Shown piece by piece: positions 1-11,482 of a stretch of DNA of 64,000 nt. Location: contig CANNZV010002359.1 in assembly GCA_947561585.1 (NCBI GenBank), positions 63,430 to 127,429 of the forward strand. The letters are read 5' to 3'. The DNA is from Caprella mutica. Lineage: Eukaryota > Arthropoda > Malacostraca > Amphipoda > Caprellidae. Each line of letters starts with the position of its first letter. The stretch's first letter is position 1. The notes beneath the pieces are model-generated. The model had not been told where the DNA came from, did not search any database, and saw only the letters and a list, made by a program, of their open reading frames with translations. A program made the position numbers and the translations under genes.

Positions 1-234
1 ACCCCATCTTGCAGTACTTCAAAGCAGCGTATCTACGCTACACCCCATCTTTCGGTACTTCAAAGCAGCGTATCTACGCTACACCCCATCTTACGGTACT
101 TCAAAGCAACGTATCTACGCTACACCCCAACGTACGGTACTTCAAAGCAGCGTATCCACTCTACAACTCATATTCGATACCTCAAATTAAGCAGCGTATC
201 TATGCTACTTCAAGTCAGCGTATATACGCTACAC
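1..234. repeat. 41-bp minisatellite
   Basis: Four full 41-bp units begin at 1, 42, 83 and 124, followed by a degenerate tail to about 234. The shared core is GCAGCGTATCTACGCTAC, which holds the short inverted repeat GCGTA-TC-TACGC. The left edge may lie outside the window. Open frames across it come from the repeat and are not evidence of a gene. Confidence 0.9.
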
Positions 235-432
235 ACCACCACGCTGTACCTGTTTCTACTTAAGCGTACTCAGAGGTTACTTGTTATGCACCTGTAATTA
301 ACTCAGAGAGAGACTGATTGGAACTGTCACCAGGTAATGACATTTAAGGTGATGAGGTAGAGGATATGACGTCATTACCTTATCAATTAACTTTCATATG
401 AATTGGAAAAAAGAATTCAGAAGAGAGGTAGT

Positions 433-614
433 GTTAGTTTTGAGTTATTGAACGGTTTCACAAATGACACCTATATAAGAAAATTTTATTTAATATAGAT
501 TGATTTTCTCTATTTTTAATTATTATATAACTCATAGTTTAATAATTATCATCTCTTATTTTAGTCATTTTATTTACGAAAATATGGTACCGTTCGACAA
601 ATTGGAATTTACGT
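433..614. mobile_element. Palindromic MITE-like element, family 1, degenerate copy
   Basis: The left end reads GAGTTATTGAACGGTTTCAC, close to the family terminus GAGTTATCGGACGGTTC. The right end carries the diverged inverse ACCGTTCGACAAATTGGAAT. The middle keeps TTTTTAATT and AACTCATA blocks seen in the centre of better copies. It was assigned by comparison with the near-complete copy at 40491-40706. It has no coding capacity and is probably old. Confidence 0.55.
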
Positions 615-668
615 TATAGGAAGATAAAATGATCTCTATAAATATTTAACAAAGCTGTCTATAGAAGT

Positions 669-942
669 TTACCCACATGATGCTAAACTGTCTGTTGGTA
701 CATTTAACCAACACACGAACACACTTTTACCCATATGATGCTAAACTCTCTGTTGGTAGATTTAACCAACACACGAACACACTTTTACCCACATGATGCT
801 AAACTCTCTGTTGGTAGATTTAACCAACATACGAACACACTTTTACCCACATGATGCTAAACTCTCTGTTGGTACATTTAACCAACATACGACATTCTTT
901 TTACCCACATGATGCTAAACTGTCAGTTGGTAGATTTAACCA
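669..942. repeat. 58-bp minisatellite with a hairpin in each unit
   Basis: The motif ACCCACATGATGCTAAACT recurs at 671, 729, 787, 845 and 903, exactly 58 bp apart, giving about 4.7 copies. Most units hold the inverted repeat TGTTGGT-N7-ACCAACA. The last copy loses it where the array ends. Confidence 0.93.
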
Positions 943-1858
943 TCCCTTTTCACAGCACCATTAAATTTGTCACTTTTTACAATGAAGTCACGCTTCATTT
1001 TATTGTCTTCGAATCAGCTTTGATTTTATTCGAATAGGAACCGTTTGTGTGTCTGACTGAATGATGGGAGAACATTCTTCTTTGGACACGCTTAAGGGTG
1101 GGAATGTGGGTATAAAAGGTGAAAGGGTTAAAAAGAGATATTGGTGTTTATAACCTGTGACAGTTGATACTAAATAGTGACTGTTATTAGATAATTCATC
1201 AGAACACCAATTTATAAAAACCCTCATAATAGAAAATCAGTTTCTCTATAAATTCACCAATTGTACAATACCAATTTGAGAAAATATAAAAAATTCAAAG
1301 TCATGTAAAAATCAGGAAGATGTTCTTTAATTGAAATATTGTATTTTTTCAGTAAAAAACAGCATGAATTCATATTACTCATACTAGTCAAATTTCAATT
1401 ATTGATACCAATCTTAAATTATTTTTAAAGTTGAATTTATCTTCCATGAAATTTTTCAAGAAACGTCGTAAAAGAGGATTTTTCTTTTTAGAAAATTTCT
1501 CCAATTAAAGAAATATAAAAAAACAAGCGTGTGAAGATAGACCGAAAATCAAAGCTCTTAGGCCTACAAAGCAAAGAAAACATTAGTTCTTACGCAGAAT
1601 GGACCCGTACAAGAAGATGGTTTAGGCGTACTGTCCCTTTGACGGAGATACAATGGACCAATGCAGACCAAAGGACCCTAACAATGGGACCGCCTGGATA
1701 GCTGCACTGTGGACCAAATGAACCTCTTGGGGTGAATCATTCCAGAGGTGAAATTCAGCCCAAACCTACCTGTTAGTGACAGGTGAAGAGCCGCCAAGAA
1801 ACCAAGAACTTGAACACAAGAAATACCAGATGATGAGAAAATGGGTTGTGATGGATAA
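943..1858. other. AT-rich interspersed sequence, no gene seen
   Basis: No convincing coding region, RNA gene or tandem array is visible. Short open frames here lack coding character. The stretch 1000-1200 is less AT-biased than its surroundings but matches nothing I recognise. A weak match to the centre of MITE family 1 (TTGATACCAATCTTAAATTA, near 1401) is too short to call. Confidence 0.5.
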
Positions 1859-2638
1859 ACATTAGGGGTATTAGGAGGTTGGAGTATAACCATTAGGGGT
1901 ATTAGGAGGTTGGAGTATAACCATTAGGGGTATTAGGAGGTTGGAGTATAACCATTAGGGGTATTAGGAGGTTGGAGTATAACCATTAGGGGTATTAGGA
2001 GGTTGGAGTATAACCATTAGGGGTATTAGGAGGTTGGAGTATAACCATTAGGGGTATTAGGAGGTTGGAGTATAACCATTAGGGGTATTAGGAGGTTGGA
2101 GTATAACCATTAGGGGTATTAGGAGGTTGGACTGAAACCATTGGGGGGTATTAGGAGGTTAAAGTATAACCATTAGGGGTATTAGGAGGTTGGAGTTTAA
2201 CCATTAGGGGTATTAGGAGGTTGGAGTATAACCATTAGGGGTATTAGGAGGTTGGAGTATAACCATTAGGGGTATTAGGAGGTTGGACTGAAACCATTGG
2301 GGGGTATTAGGAGGTTAAAGTATAACCATTAGGGGTATTAGGAGGTTAAAGTATAACCATTAGGGGTATTAGGAGGTTAAATTATAACCATTAGGGGTAT
2401 TAGGATGTTAAATTATAACCATTAGGGGTATTAGGAGGTTGGAGTATAACCATTAGGGGAATTAGCAGGTTAAAGTATAACCATTAGGGGTATTAGGAGG
2501 TTAAATTATAACCATTAGGGGTATTAGGAGGTTAAAGTATAACCATTAGGGGTATTAGGAGGTTAAAGTATAACCATTAGGGGTATTAGGAGGTTAAATT
2601 ATAACCATTAGGGGTATTAGGAGGTTGGATTAGAACCA
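1859..2638. repeat. 31-bp minisatellite, about 25 copies
   Basis: The core ATTAGGGGTATTAGGAGGTT repeats every 31 bp. The linker is GGAGTATAACC in the 5' half and mostly AAAGTATAACC or AAATTATAACC in the 3' half, so the array has two subfamilies. A variant with ACTGAAACCATTGGGG appears twice, at about 2130 and about 2287. The two lie roughly five units apart, which suggests a block duplication. Confidence 0.95.
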
Positions 2639-3712
2639 TAAACGCCAAGTATTCTTTGGGTTACAAATTGCAATTTAAGATATTCTTTGTGTAATAAAAC
2701 CATTTAGGATCTCTACTGTCTTTCAAATCTAAAGCATTAAGGTATTTTTTGGTTAAATTACAGATTACAGAGATGGTTCCAATGCAAAAATCCAGTATTA
2801 ATGTACCAAAAAAATATTAGATTTAATTCCACGATAAAATAAAAACTTTAATCTTTAATCTTTTCAAAAATTCAGTGTACTTCAGATTGTATCACCATCA
2901 AATTCAAAATTCGAATATCAATAAAAGGTTTGAAATTCGATCACGTTCCGAATCATTTATTTAGAGAATAATCCTAATATCTCAACGTTATGTAAAACTA
3001 ATAGCTGTAAAACCAATTAATTTAAGCAAAAACTATCCAATACTGGTATCAAAGAGTCCTTCTCTGTTAATTCGACTACAAAATAACGAGTAAATAAATG
3101 TTGTTAAACGCCACACCAAATTGGTTCCCAAGCCGCAAACTTTAACAAATTGAAAGACATTACCTCCCCCCCCCCTTTTCTCCCTCTGTCCCTTCTGAAG
3201 CAATTCGACCATTTCAGGGATTCGAATAATATGCTCTGCGTGAATGGAAATAACTCTGGTGATTCACCACGCTCATTGTTCCGAGGGGTGGGGTCCGTTG
3301 TTTGTTACTTGTTACGGAATGAAGGTTTCTTTTAGAATTTTTCAAGGTTTTCTGTACCAGAGGGTTTGGTCGAATAAACAGCACAAGATTTTGAATAAGT
3401 TTCTTTTATCGCAGCAAATTAATACAGTTTGATTTACTTTCTGTTTTGATTTAACTCTTTTTCAAGATATTATTTATCTTCAAATTGAAATATGAATAAT
3501 TTATCAATAAATGAAGAATATCATATAAAAGAAAATGATATGAATAATGTAATTTATAAACTATATTTTTCTCAGTTTTCAACCAAATAAATGGTCCAAT
3601 AATTGCTCATGCATGAACACTAAAAGTCGGACACAATACTGGGGTGCATCTCTTGACATTTTGAGTACTATTTTTTGTACTATTTTCTGCACCGTTATGC
3701 ACTGGTTGCTGT
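2639..3712. other. AT-rich interspersed sequence with a poly-C tract
   Basis: I see no supportable gene. A C13-like run lies at about 3167-3179, followed by a pyrimidine-rich stretch to 3197. The segment 3200-3340 is less AT-rich and has short open frames in two phases, but no splice sites or family resemblance that I trust. Confidence 0.5.
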
Positions 3713-3826
3713 GACACACAAACACACACACACAGAAGATACACAGTACACACACACACAGAGAACATACACAGTACACACACACACACAGAACATACAC
3801 AGTACACACACACACTGACTGTGTGT
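3713..3826. repeat. CA-rich minisatellite
   Basis: Alternating CA runs are joined by ACATACACAGTACACAC, giving about three units of roughly 33 bp. On the opposite strand it reads as Cys/Val-rich open frames, which are artefacts of the TG repeat. Confidence 0.88.
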
Positions 3827-3857
3827 ATCATGAGAACTTAGAAACGGTAAACGTTAC

Positions 3858-4018
3858 TGAGTGTGGACAGTGAAGAACAACAAACGTTCCTGTGAATGGA
3901 CAGTAAAGACAAGAAACGTTGCTGTGAATGGACAGTAAAGACAAGAAACGTTGCTGTGAATGGACAGTAAAGACAAGAAACGTTGCTGTGAATGGACAGT
4001 GAGGAAATGACAAACGGT
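3858..4018. repeat. 32-bp minisatellite
   Basis: The core GAATGGACAGTAAAGACAAG followed by AAACGTTGCTGT repeats about five times with a 32-bp period. Outer copies at both ends are diverged. It lies about 30 bp from the CA-rich array. Confidence 0.9.
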
Positions 4019-4582
4019 TCTGAAAAAGAATGGTATAGAGTTTCAAACATTGCAGATAATTTCACACATAGTTGTTAATTATAAACGTTTATGATTATTA
4101 CAAACGTTGTTGCTAACATTGCTGATTATTACAAACGATGCTGATATAAACAAGGTCACACCTTATCTCTAGTATCTTAACTCATTATAACACTACAATA
4201 TAGTTACTAGTTAAGATAAAGTAAAGAGCAACAAGTTCATCTCTTTATTTCTTTGCTAATTAGTTTCATTCCTCATCATTACTTTAATAAATTATCAGAT
4301 AATAAAATGCTATAAAAGAGATATGCGATTCGCATTGTTAGTTTGATTGATTATCTACGTAGGTAATTAATTAGGGCTCAGCGTAGAGGATTAGCGGGGA
4401 ATTACGCTCACTCGACGCTAATTGATATATTTTATTATGGAATTACAGGGAAGTTAATATTATGTACTTAACTAGGGTAATAATGTTCTTACCGTTTTAA
4501 ACTGATAAAATTATTAAAATATTATACATATTCTAGTTAATTTGTTAATTATATTATTATTTTCAATCCGACAGTTTACCCC
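4019..4582. other. AT-rich stretch with a short local duplication
   Basis: GATTATTACAAACG with flanking TTGCT/CATTGCT occurs at about 4092 and 4124, a two-copy duplication of roughly 32 bp. The segment 4370-4425 is locally GC-richer (AGCGTAGAGGATTAGCGGGG) without a recognisable identity. No gene is seen. Confidence 0.55.
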
Positions 4583-4770
4583 ATTCCGTTCCCGATAGTA
4601 CACCTCTTTACTGTTCCCGATAGTACACCTCTTTACTGTTCCCGATAGTACACCTCTTTACTGTTCCCGATAGTAAACCTCTTTTCTGTTCCCGATAGTA
4701 CACCTCTTTTCTGTTCCCGATAGTACACCTCTTTACTGTTCCCGATAGTAAACCTCTTTTCTGTTGCTGA
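4583..4770. repeat. 25-bp minisatellite
   Basis: CTGTTCCCGATAGTACACCT plus CTTTA or CTTTT repeats with a 25-bp period, about 7.5 copies. Unit variants are C/A at GTACAC versus GTAAAC and A/T at CTTTA versus CTTTT. The minus-strand open frame through it has a 25-residue periodicity from frame cycling and is not a protein. Confidence 0.93.
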
Positions 4771-5738
4771 TAGTACTTTCGTTTCTCAGTAGCGGAACCA
4801 ATTCCGTCACTTCCTCGGTACAAACTGCATAGTCGAACTGCAGTGAAAGAGCAACACAATGTTAGAATGAAACAACAAAACCTACTAAGTTGGAATGAGT
4901 TGAATTTTAACATATGTTAAAATATGATCTATTCATTTTGAAATGATATTACAGTATTTTTTATCATAAATATATTATCAGAGCTATTTAAATTGATAAA
5001 ACCTGTATACCTTTTCTTCTATATGATATTTAGTAGTCAAAAGAAGTCAGTTTTACTTTTCTACTTTCGGCAGAGTTGTGCTAAGTTTCACCCCTGAGTT
5101 AATTCTCATCACCTGCTCATCTTTCGATTGTCGGCGCACCTGCCGCCGCACTAGTTTGACCTTTTCGGCAGACACTGCAAAGAGAAGTTAGGACTTCAGT
5201 AGAAAAGCTTTGTAGTTACCTCATGTTGGTGATTCTGTTATTTTTAACAATTTGATATCAATGAGAAAAAATAGAAAGAAGGAATGAAGACAGTGCAAAG
5301 CCTAGTTCATATATATATGAAATATCACAGTTATGGAGTAAATTAAATTTTATACATATTATATATCTTCAAAGATAAAGAAGTTATGGCGGGCCATAGA
5401 AGTTAATGAAAGTACTCCACTCAATCATCTAAACCCCCACCATAACATTTTCTCAGGGTGGTAATAAAAAAGGCCAAGTAGGCTAAATTCACATCCATTG
5501 TTTCCCCCGTCCACCTGCTCTGATGTACTAATAGGTAAATTGGAAGATAAAAAAATACACCTGCTGTTCTTAGGGAAGGATCGAGATTTGAAAGTATTTC
5601 TATTATTGTACCATTTATTACTTCAAATGAATCTGAGATAGATATAGTTCAAATAACATGGATATCAATTAAAAATAAAATATGCGATAGAGATGAACAT
5701 TTTGAGCTTTCGAATTGATTTTCAATAACTTCAAATTT
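4771..5738. other. Interspersed sequence, no gene seen
   Basis: Mostly AT-rich. A GC-richer patch at 5060-5170 contains TCGGCGCACCTGCCGCCGCA, which I do not recognise. At 5385-5405 it has GTTATGGCGGGCCATAGAAG, a motif shared with about 18275 and, inverted, with 19470-19530. Confidence 0.5.
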
Positions 5739-5900
5739 CACAAATTTTGTATAAAACCTACACTGTGTTTCTTTGACTTACGTTACACCTCACAAAATTT
5801 GGGTAAAATCTAGACTGTGCTTTTTTTGACTAACGTTACACCTCACAAACTTTGGGTAAAACATAGACTGTGTTTCTTTGACTAACGTTACTCCTCACAG
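5739..5900. repeat. 52/53-bp minisatellite, about 3 copies
   Basis: Copies start at 5739, 5791 and 5844 and end at the next CACAG (5896). Shared segments are GACTGTGTTTCTTTGACTAA and CGTTACACCTCACAAA. Confidence 0.88.
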
Positions 5901-5917
5901 CTACCTTCACACAGTCT

Positions 5918-6187
5918 TTACATAACAACAACAACGACAATAACAAGTAAATTTAGCACATAGCCGCTAGAGTCTAATTCGTGTGTACATTCCGTGCCAA
6001 AGCTGCCGATAAAGCTGTTAGGTTCTGCTTTTACGGAGTATTTGTGTTTATTTTTAATTTGCGGGGTAGTGCTGCATGGATGTTGTTTGCTTTTCAAACT
6101 TTGTAAACATTCTTGTTCTTTTTTGTCAGTCGCAGAGTTGTAAAATGTCTTTGCTTTTGTCTCTATTATTGTGGCCGTTAGATGCAT
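5918..6187 (-). other. Candidate short coding sequence, unrecognised
   Basis: An 89-codon frame opens with ATG on the minus strand. Its composition is mixed and protein-like (for example residues 55-75 contain NSFIGSFGTECTHELDSSGY), unlike the low-complexity frames elsewhere. It ends in a run of Val from a GTT/GTC tract. I recognise no domain, signal peptide or family, and it has no neighbours to support a role. It could be a single exon, a decayed transposon piece or chance. Transcript evidence or protein homology would be needed to accept it. Confidence 0.2.
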
Positions 6188-6649
6188 GTTGTCTCATTAT
6201 TATATGTATAGTGTTAGGTATCCATGATTGAGTTATTTTACTGAGATATTTGTATCTTCGTGTTTTACTTTTTGTTTCTATGATAAGGTTTATTCATTTT
6301 AACGTCAGAAACACGTGCATTTTTCAAAGTTGAAGTCTTTAAAAATAATGCAGTGTGATTTTGTCAAACTTTCATGAAAACAAGTGAGAATTTGTGGAAA
6401 TGTTGTTCAATCAATTCAAGACAGTTCATTTAAGTGATTTCACTCTAAGTTCAATAAAACTTCTCCCAATATTCCTGTAAACCAATAATTAATCGAAAGA
6501 TCAACCTTGACGTATATTTACTTAATAGAAATAAATCATTTCCTTAATTCCACCGGTAGCGGAGTGATTCAAAGTAACGATATCCGGAAGTGATGCGTCA
6601 TTATTAGAATGACACAAAACCAACAAACAACTTTGGTAAGGTACGACCC

Positions 6650-6825
6650 CGCTATGATCTTCTATGGTACTGATAGGCATTCTCCTGCCATGATATTCCA
6701 TGGTATTGATAAGCATTCTCCCGCTATGATCTTCTATAGTATTGATAGGCATTCACCTGCTATGATCTTTTATGGTATTGGTAGTCATTCTCCCGCTATG
6801 ATCTTCTATGGTATTGGTAGGCAGT
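6650..6825. repeat. 36-bp minisatellite
   Basis: CCGCTATGATCTTCTATGGT followed by ATTGATAGGCATTCTC repeats about five times. Because 36 is a multiple of three and the unit has no stop in one frame, an open frame reads HSPAMIFYGIDR-like 12-residue repeats. I treat this as an artefact. Confidence 0.92.
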
Positions 6826-7429
6826 GTTCTTTTGCAAAGATAGTAGTAGTAATAAGTACTATGACAGGCCTATCTTCTCTGCAATGATAGTATGATTAGC
6901 CCATCTCTCTATATCGAATGACAGGCCTAATAGTTCGTAATACGACACCTGATGAGCAATTAACAACTTTTCTAGAAATTTGCAAATGCATCGACAATTG
7001 ATCATCAAAATATTCATGAGTTCCAGAAATGAAGTTCCGATATTCTAATTTTGATGATGAGGATTTAGTGGACAAAAGAAAATGGAACATTACTTTTTAA
7101 ACTTGAAGTATTTTCTTTACTTAATAAATTATTTGTTTTTGATGTATCGGTTATTAATTCTTTGATAATCATATAAACCATATTTAATAGTAACAATTAA
7201 TTTTGCATTTTCCCACCACAAAATAAGTAACTCTCAAGCACAATGCACTCCATTTCATTCCAGTGATTCAAGTCTCTGCAGTTCAACAAATAAGAATGAG
7301 AATCATAATAATGTGCATTAACTTCTTGCAATGGAATTAACTCTTGCATCTTAACAATGGCGTCCATTTTCCAGAATTCTTTGGTGTGCGCATACCAGCC
7401 AAACTGTGAGGAATTTGTTAGGAATCCTC
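6826..7429. other. AT-rich interspersed sequence, no gene seen
   Basis: Six-frame inspection shows only short frames. A TAGTAGTAGTAA run lies at 6841. No tandem array or transposon end is recognisable. Confidence 0.5.
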
Positions 7430-7632
7430 ACCTGCAGTCCTTAGGAAGTGAATATCTACCAAAATCAACTCCAGCAGTCCTTAGGAGGTGAATATCTACC
7501 ATAATCAACTCCAGCAGTCCTTAGGAGGTGAATATCTACCATAATCAACTCCAGTAGTCCTTAGGAGGTGAATGATGACTATCTACCATAATCCCTTCCT
7601 GCAGTCCTTAGGAGGTGAATATCTACCAAGCT
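7430..7632. repeat. 40-bp minisatellite
   Basis: CAGTCCTTAGGAGGTGAATA occurs at 7435, 7475, 7515 and 7555 (40 bp apart) and at 7602 (47 bp, after an insertion of ATGATGA-type sequence). The remainder of the unit is TCTACCATAATCAACTCCAG. Confidence 0.93.
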
Positions 7633-7699
7633 AACCAAAAGCAGTTTGTCCAACGTCTTAATACGTCTGATTCCCTCGTTATAGAGGTATTTCAGACGA

Positions 7700-7960
7700 C
7701 TTGCAGATATCTAACCCACGCCGTTTGCACAGAAGTCCCTCTCTGTCAGATATTTAACCCACGCCGTTTGCACAGAGGTCCCTCTCTGTCAGACGTCTGA
7801 TCCCACGTCTTGAAATACGCGCAACAGCGAGGAACATCCGCATGTCGACTCACGTATTGCGTCCAACGTCTTGCACACCCAGGACAGAAAGAGAAACAAG
7901 ACGTGAAATAGAAAAGGAATGTTCCTCTTCTGTCCCACGTCCTGAAGACGCGGGACAGCG
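7700..7960. repeat. 43-bp duplication and related degenerate repeats
   Basis: CAGATATNTAACCCACGCCG with GTTTGCACAGANGTCCCTCTCTGT is present at 7704 and 7747, 43 bp apart. A partial third copy begins at 7790. A looser related pair, CCCACGTCTTGAAATACGCG at about 7802 and CCCACGTCCTGAAGACGCGG at about 7935, both end in ACAGCGAGG. The whole stretch is less AT-rich than its flanks. Confidence 0.75.
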
Positions 7961-8078
7961 AGGGATTATGCTATTTCATTACAATTTTTTACTTCATTGC
8001 ATATAGTGGATATGTACTTTTGGATTTTATCAAAAATTTAACGATACATATTGAATGAATAATGAATACAGAAATGAA

Positions 8079-8163
8079 GTGGTGTCTCTGGGAATCGAAC
8101 TCTCGATCTGTAGTCTGCTGTTGCATTGAGTCTGCGACGAATCCACTGAGCCAACCTGGTCAT
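8079..8163 (-). ncRNA. tRNA-like / tRNA-derived SINE head
   Basis: The minus strand carries an RNA polymerase III A box, TGGCTCAGTGG (complement of 8143-8153), and a B box, AGTTCGATTCC (complement of 8091-8101), in tRNA order. The region is about 85 nt long, and the spacing is wider than in a standard type I tRNA. I could not pair the acceptor stem or the T stem properly (only two of five T-stem pairs), and no anticodon arm is clear. A tRNA-derived SINE promoter or a decayed tRNA is therefore more likely than a working tRNA gene. A covariance-model tRNA search would decide. Confidence 0.6.
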
Positions 8164-8281
8164 GGTAGAAGTTGGATTGGCATTTTAAAGTTATTATTTA
8201 ATATTCTATTGATTTTGTATCTTTTCTTTTTTATTATAAGATCCAATGGAATATTTCAATAGGAAATTTTCTATTATAGCT

Positions 8282-8520
8282 ATATACTAATATTGATCAA
8301 TACCAAACTTAGCCCACCTATCTACCTAGTTATCAACTAGTGTTTATCAGTACCTAGTTAAATACTAGTATCACTGTTTATCAATACTTACCTAGTTACC
8401 TAGTAGTGTTTATCAATACTTACATAGTTACCTAGTAGTTTTTATCAATACTTACCTAGTTACCTATATAGTGTTTATCAATACTTACATAATTTTTTAC
8501 TAGTGTTTATCAATACCTCT
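8282..8520. repeat. About 32-bp minisatellite, degenerate
   Basis: TGTTTATCAATACTTACCTA followed by GTTACCTAGTAG repeats about seven times with small indels. The units at either end are more diverged. It abuts the next array directly. Confidence 0.88.
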
Positions 8521-9070
8521 CTTTTTCACAGTAGTCCCTAATAGTTTTATTCTTGTTAGTCACATCGTGTGCCGGGCATCAGTCTCTCTTTTAAACAGTA
8601 GTCTCTAATAGTTTGGTTCTTGTTAGTCACATCGTGTGCCGGGCATCAGTCTTTCTTTTTCACAGTAGTCCCAAATAGTTTGGTTCTTGTTAGTCACATC
8701 GTGTGCCGGGCATCAGTCTCTCTTTTTAACAGTAGTCTTTAATAGTTTGGTTCTTGTTAGTCACATCGTGTGCCGGGCATCAGTCTTTCTTTTTCACAGT
8801 AGTCCCTAATAGTTTGGTTCTTGTTAGTCACAACGTGTGCCGGGCATCAGTCTCTCTTTTTCACAGTAGTCCCTAATAGTTTGGTTCTTGTTAGTCACAA
8901 CGTGCGCCGGGCATCAGTCTCTCTTTTTCACAGTAGTCCCAAATAGTTCGGTTCTTGTTAGTCACATCGTGTACCGGGCATCAGTCTCGCTTTTTCACAG
9001 TAGTCCCAAATAGTTTGGTTCTTGTTAGTCACATCGTGTGCCGGGCATCAGTCTCGCTTTTTCACAGTCC
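8521..9070. repeat. 67-bp minisatellite, about 8 copies
   Basis: The motif AGTCTCTCTTTTTCACAGTA recurs at 8581, 8648, 8715, 8782, 8849, 8916, 8983 and 9050, exactly 67 bp apart. The rest of the unit includes GGTTCTTGTTAGTCACATCG and TGTGCCGGGCATC. Homogeneity is high, which points to recent expansion or conversion. Confidence 0.96.
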
Positions 9071-9647
9071 AATCAAAGCATTCAGTGTGTCCATTACCAT
9101 TCAAGGTCAGACCTCCTCTTGCCCCAGGCCATCCAGGAATTGCTGGTCTCATGTACCCGAAAGTAACCGCTAAGGGCACCTCCTTATTGCACTGCCTATC
9201 ATCTACAGAGACTCAGATGTGAATTGTTGTGAATACTGAACGAATTCCTAGCAGTTATAGAAAAGTGATAAGATATGATCTTGTACTAATCATTTGTTCT
9301 AGATTACTGATTTCTAGTTCACTAAAACTTTTTAAGTGATAGAATGCAAAAAACTGCCAGATTGCATAAATAGGTCACAATATGAACTAAGCATCACCGT
9401 TTGATTATTTTCAGTGTCAAATAATTAGATTACCAATCAGCTATCTTTCAATCACTAGAAATTAGAGAAAAGTTTGCCCAGACAGACCGCTGTGTCGCAG
9501 AAAAAACCTATTGACTAATTGATACAAATCAAACAACAGGAACTTTCACCAAAGAGTGATTTTGTAAGCTTCATTACTGTACTGCACCAGAGTTTTATTT
9601 ACAATTGCCAATGCTAGAATTCCTGCAATCAGATAAAACACACATAC
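9071..9647. other. Interspersed sequence, no gene seen
   Basis: The segment 9071-9220 is GC-richer (CCCCAGGCCATCCAGGAATT) but holds no convincing frame. The rest is AT-rich with nothing recognisable. Confidence 0.45.
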
Positions 9648-9774
9648 CTCTTTCACAGATGATATCGACTCTTTATTACTATTCTTAGTCTTACATTCGT
9701 CCACCAGGGAGAAGTTCCTGCAATACTTTCGGTGAACACAGCCACCTCGATATGCTCTAGACCTGAACCTTCTG
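9648..9774 (-). other. Candidate internal exon, unrecognised
   Basis: On the minus strand a splice-acceptor-like CCATTTTCAG ends just before 9774. A donor-like GTATGTG follows 9648, and a second donor-like GTAAGA would end the exon at 9695. The 127-nt interval is open in one phase and encodes a Cys- and Arg-containing peptide with AYRGGCVHRKYCRNFSLVDE in the middle. In another phase the 80-nt version encodes GSGLEHIEVAVFTESIAGTS. I recognise neither. No adjacent exons were found, so it may be chance. Confidence 0.22.
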
Positions 9775-10819
9775 CTGAAAATGGTAGTCGCAGATTTTGT
9801 GAAGTTACCAAATGAATAGATATAATGCAAAGTAAATATTGTAGATGATACGACATTGTAATTTTAGTTTAAGCATAAATTCACACGAACATCCATAGGT
9901 TGTAGCTGGTTATGCTTAGCCCTAAAAGTCATGTGTTTCTTCATTGTTATTATCTAGGTAGGTATGGTTATAGGTACCTTAGATGGTCATAAGAGATTTT
10001 CTTTATTGGCTTCGCCGCTGGGTTTACTCATTGATATTGTGTGTGTTTTTATTTGATTTGTTTCCTCATGTTCAGGTCTAAAATAGTAATTGTGTAAGTT
10101 GATATTCCCACCAGCTTCTGATTAACAATTTCGAAAAGTTGGTAGAAATCTACTTTTAGGTTTGTGAAGGTTTTTCAAACTCTACCTATATTTATTAATT
10201 ATACACATTTCAGATAAGTTAGTTCTTAACGAAGTTTATGAATAGTTTCTGAAATGAGTAACAATATCACGTATTGATGTCCCCATTGTACTTTAACAGT
10301 AGCGTCTAATAAGTTTAAGGTAATCCCTGTATATCATTAGAGGAATGCATCCATGAGCACTAATACCGGATTACGTCATTAGGAAAATAAGTACAACAAT
10401 AGCACGGAAACACACCGGAAACTGAAAAACAAACATACCGTACGACACGAGCTATTCGAAAACAAACAGATTTGAAAATACTTTAATGGATCTTTGATTG
10501 ATGATTTAGCTAATTTTCTACCTAATTATGAAGTAATTTTTAAATCAAGCTCTAGCTCTATTTCAGAGAAAGAAGATACCTATTTAAAATGATATCATCA
10601 TTTGAAAAAAGATTCAGTTTTATTTTGAATATGAAAAAGACTATCTAAATCCTTACAAATATATCCTAAATAGCACATCAGTTTTATCTTTTACAAAGGT
10701 ACACATGCGATGTTCGTGTCCAAGTCTCATCTCGTATGTAGTGTAAAAAACTTCACCTTTCACCTACTAAAATCTGCCTCGAACTTCACGGCATGAAATA
10801 AACGACTATAGAAAAAGTA
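9775..10819. other. Interspersed sequence, no gene seen
   Basis: No array, transposon end or credible reading frame found. A slightly GC-richer part at 10340-10460 holds TACCGGATTACGTCATTAGG and similar sequence without an identity. Confidence 0.45.
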
Positions 10820-11085
10820 AGACTGAACTTCTAGGTGTTTAGTGTAGACAGAGTATGACTGGATATATAGGAGTAAACAATACACATAGTATGACAACTT
10901 ATAGGTGTTTAATAAAGAATATAGACAGAGAATGATTGAACTTATAGGTGTATAAAATAGACATAATATGAAAACCTATAGGTGTACCACTGTATACTAT
11001 ACACAAAGTAGGCTGAATTTATAGGTTTAGGGATATAGTTTTTGAAGTATGAATGAATTTATAGGTGTATATGGTGAACTACGTT
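10820..11085. repeat. Degenerate repeat with ACTTATAGGTGTTTA core
   Basis: About six loosely spaced copies (roughly 35-60 bp apart) of a motif near ATGAACTTATAGGTGTTTAA, interleaved with TAGACAGAGTATGA-like blocks. It is an old, mutated tandem array with no fixed unit length. Confidence 0.65.
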
Positions 11086-11315
11086 AAATTAAAACTAAAA
11101 TTGTATTAAATGTCGTATAACTAATCGAATACTAATCATAAATTATGTAAAGTTTAATAATAATTTTATATTTTTTTAAAATGCCTCCAATTTTTTAAAC
11201 ACAACACCTGAACCTTACAATATATTGATGGAAAATGGGATTGGTAATAATATATTTTTTCATTTGTTACTGTTTTATTTTAGCTTATGAGATAAGTATT
11301 ACTTTATGGGTTATA

Positions 11316-11482
11316 TTTTAGTATGAGAAATAAATTTTAGTAAAAGAAATAAATTTTAGTAAAAGAAATAAATTTTTGTAAAAGGAAATAAATTTTAGTA
11401 TGAGAAATAAATTTTAGTATGAGAAATAAATTTTAGTATGAGAAATAAATTTTAGTTTGAGAAATAAATTTTAGTGTAAGAT
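11316..11482. repeat. 19-bp minisatellite
   Basis: TTTTAGTATGAGAAATAAA repeats about 8.5 times. A GTAAAAGAAATAAA variant occupies the 5' part. The unit is almost pure A/T/G on the plus strand. Confidence 0.93.

Noticed and set aside
3579..3831. Cys/Val-rich minus-strand peptides
   Set aside because: Translation of a TG/CA-rich repeat.
6609..6887. 92-codon frame with HSPAMIFYGI repeats
   Set aside because: Produced by a 36-bp minisatellite with no unique domain outside it.
8079..8163. Functional tRNA gene
   Set aside because: A and B boxes are present, but the acceptor and T stems do not pair and no anticodon arm is evident.
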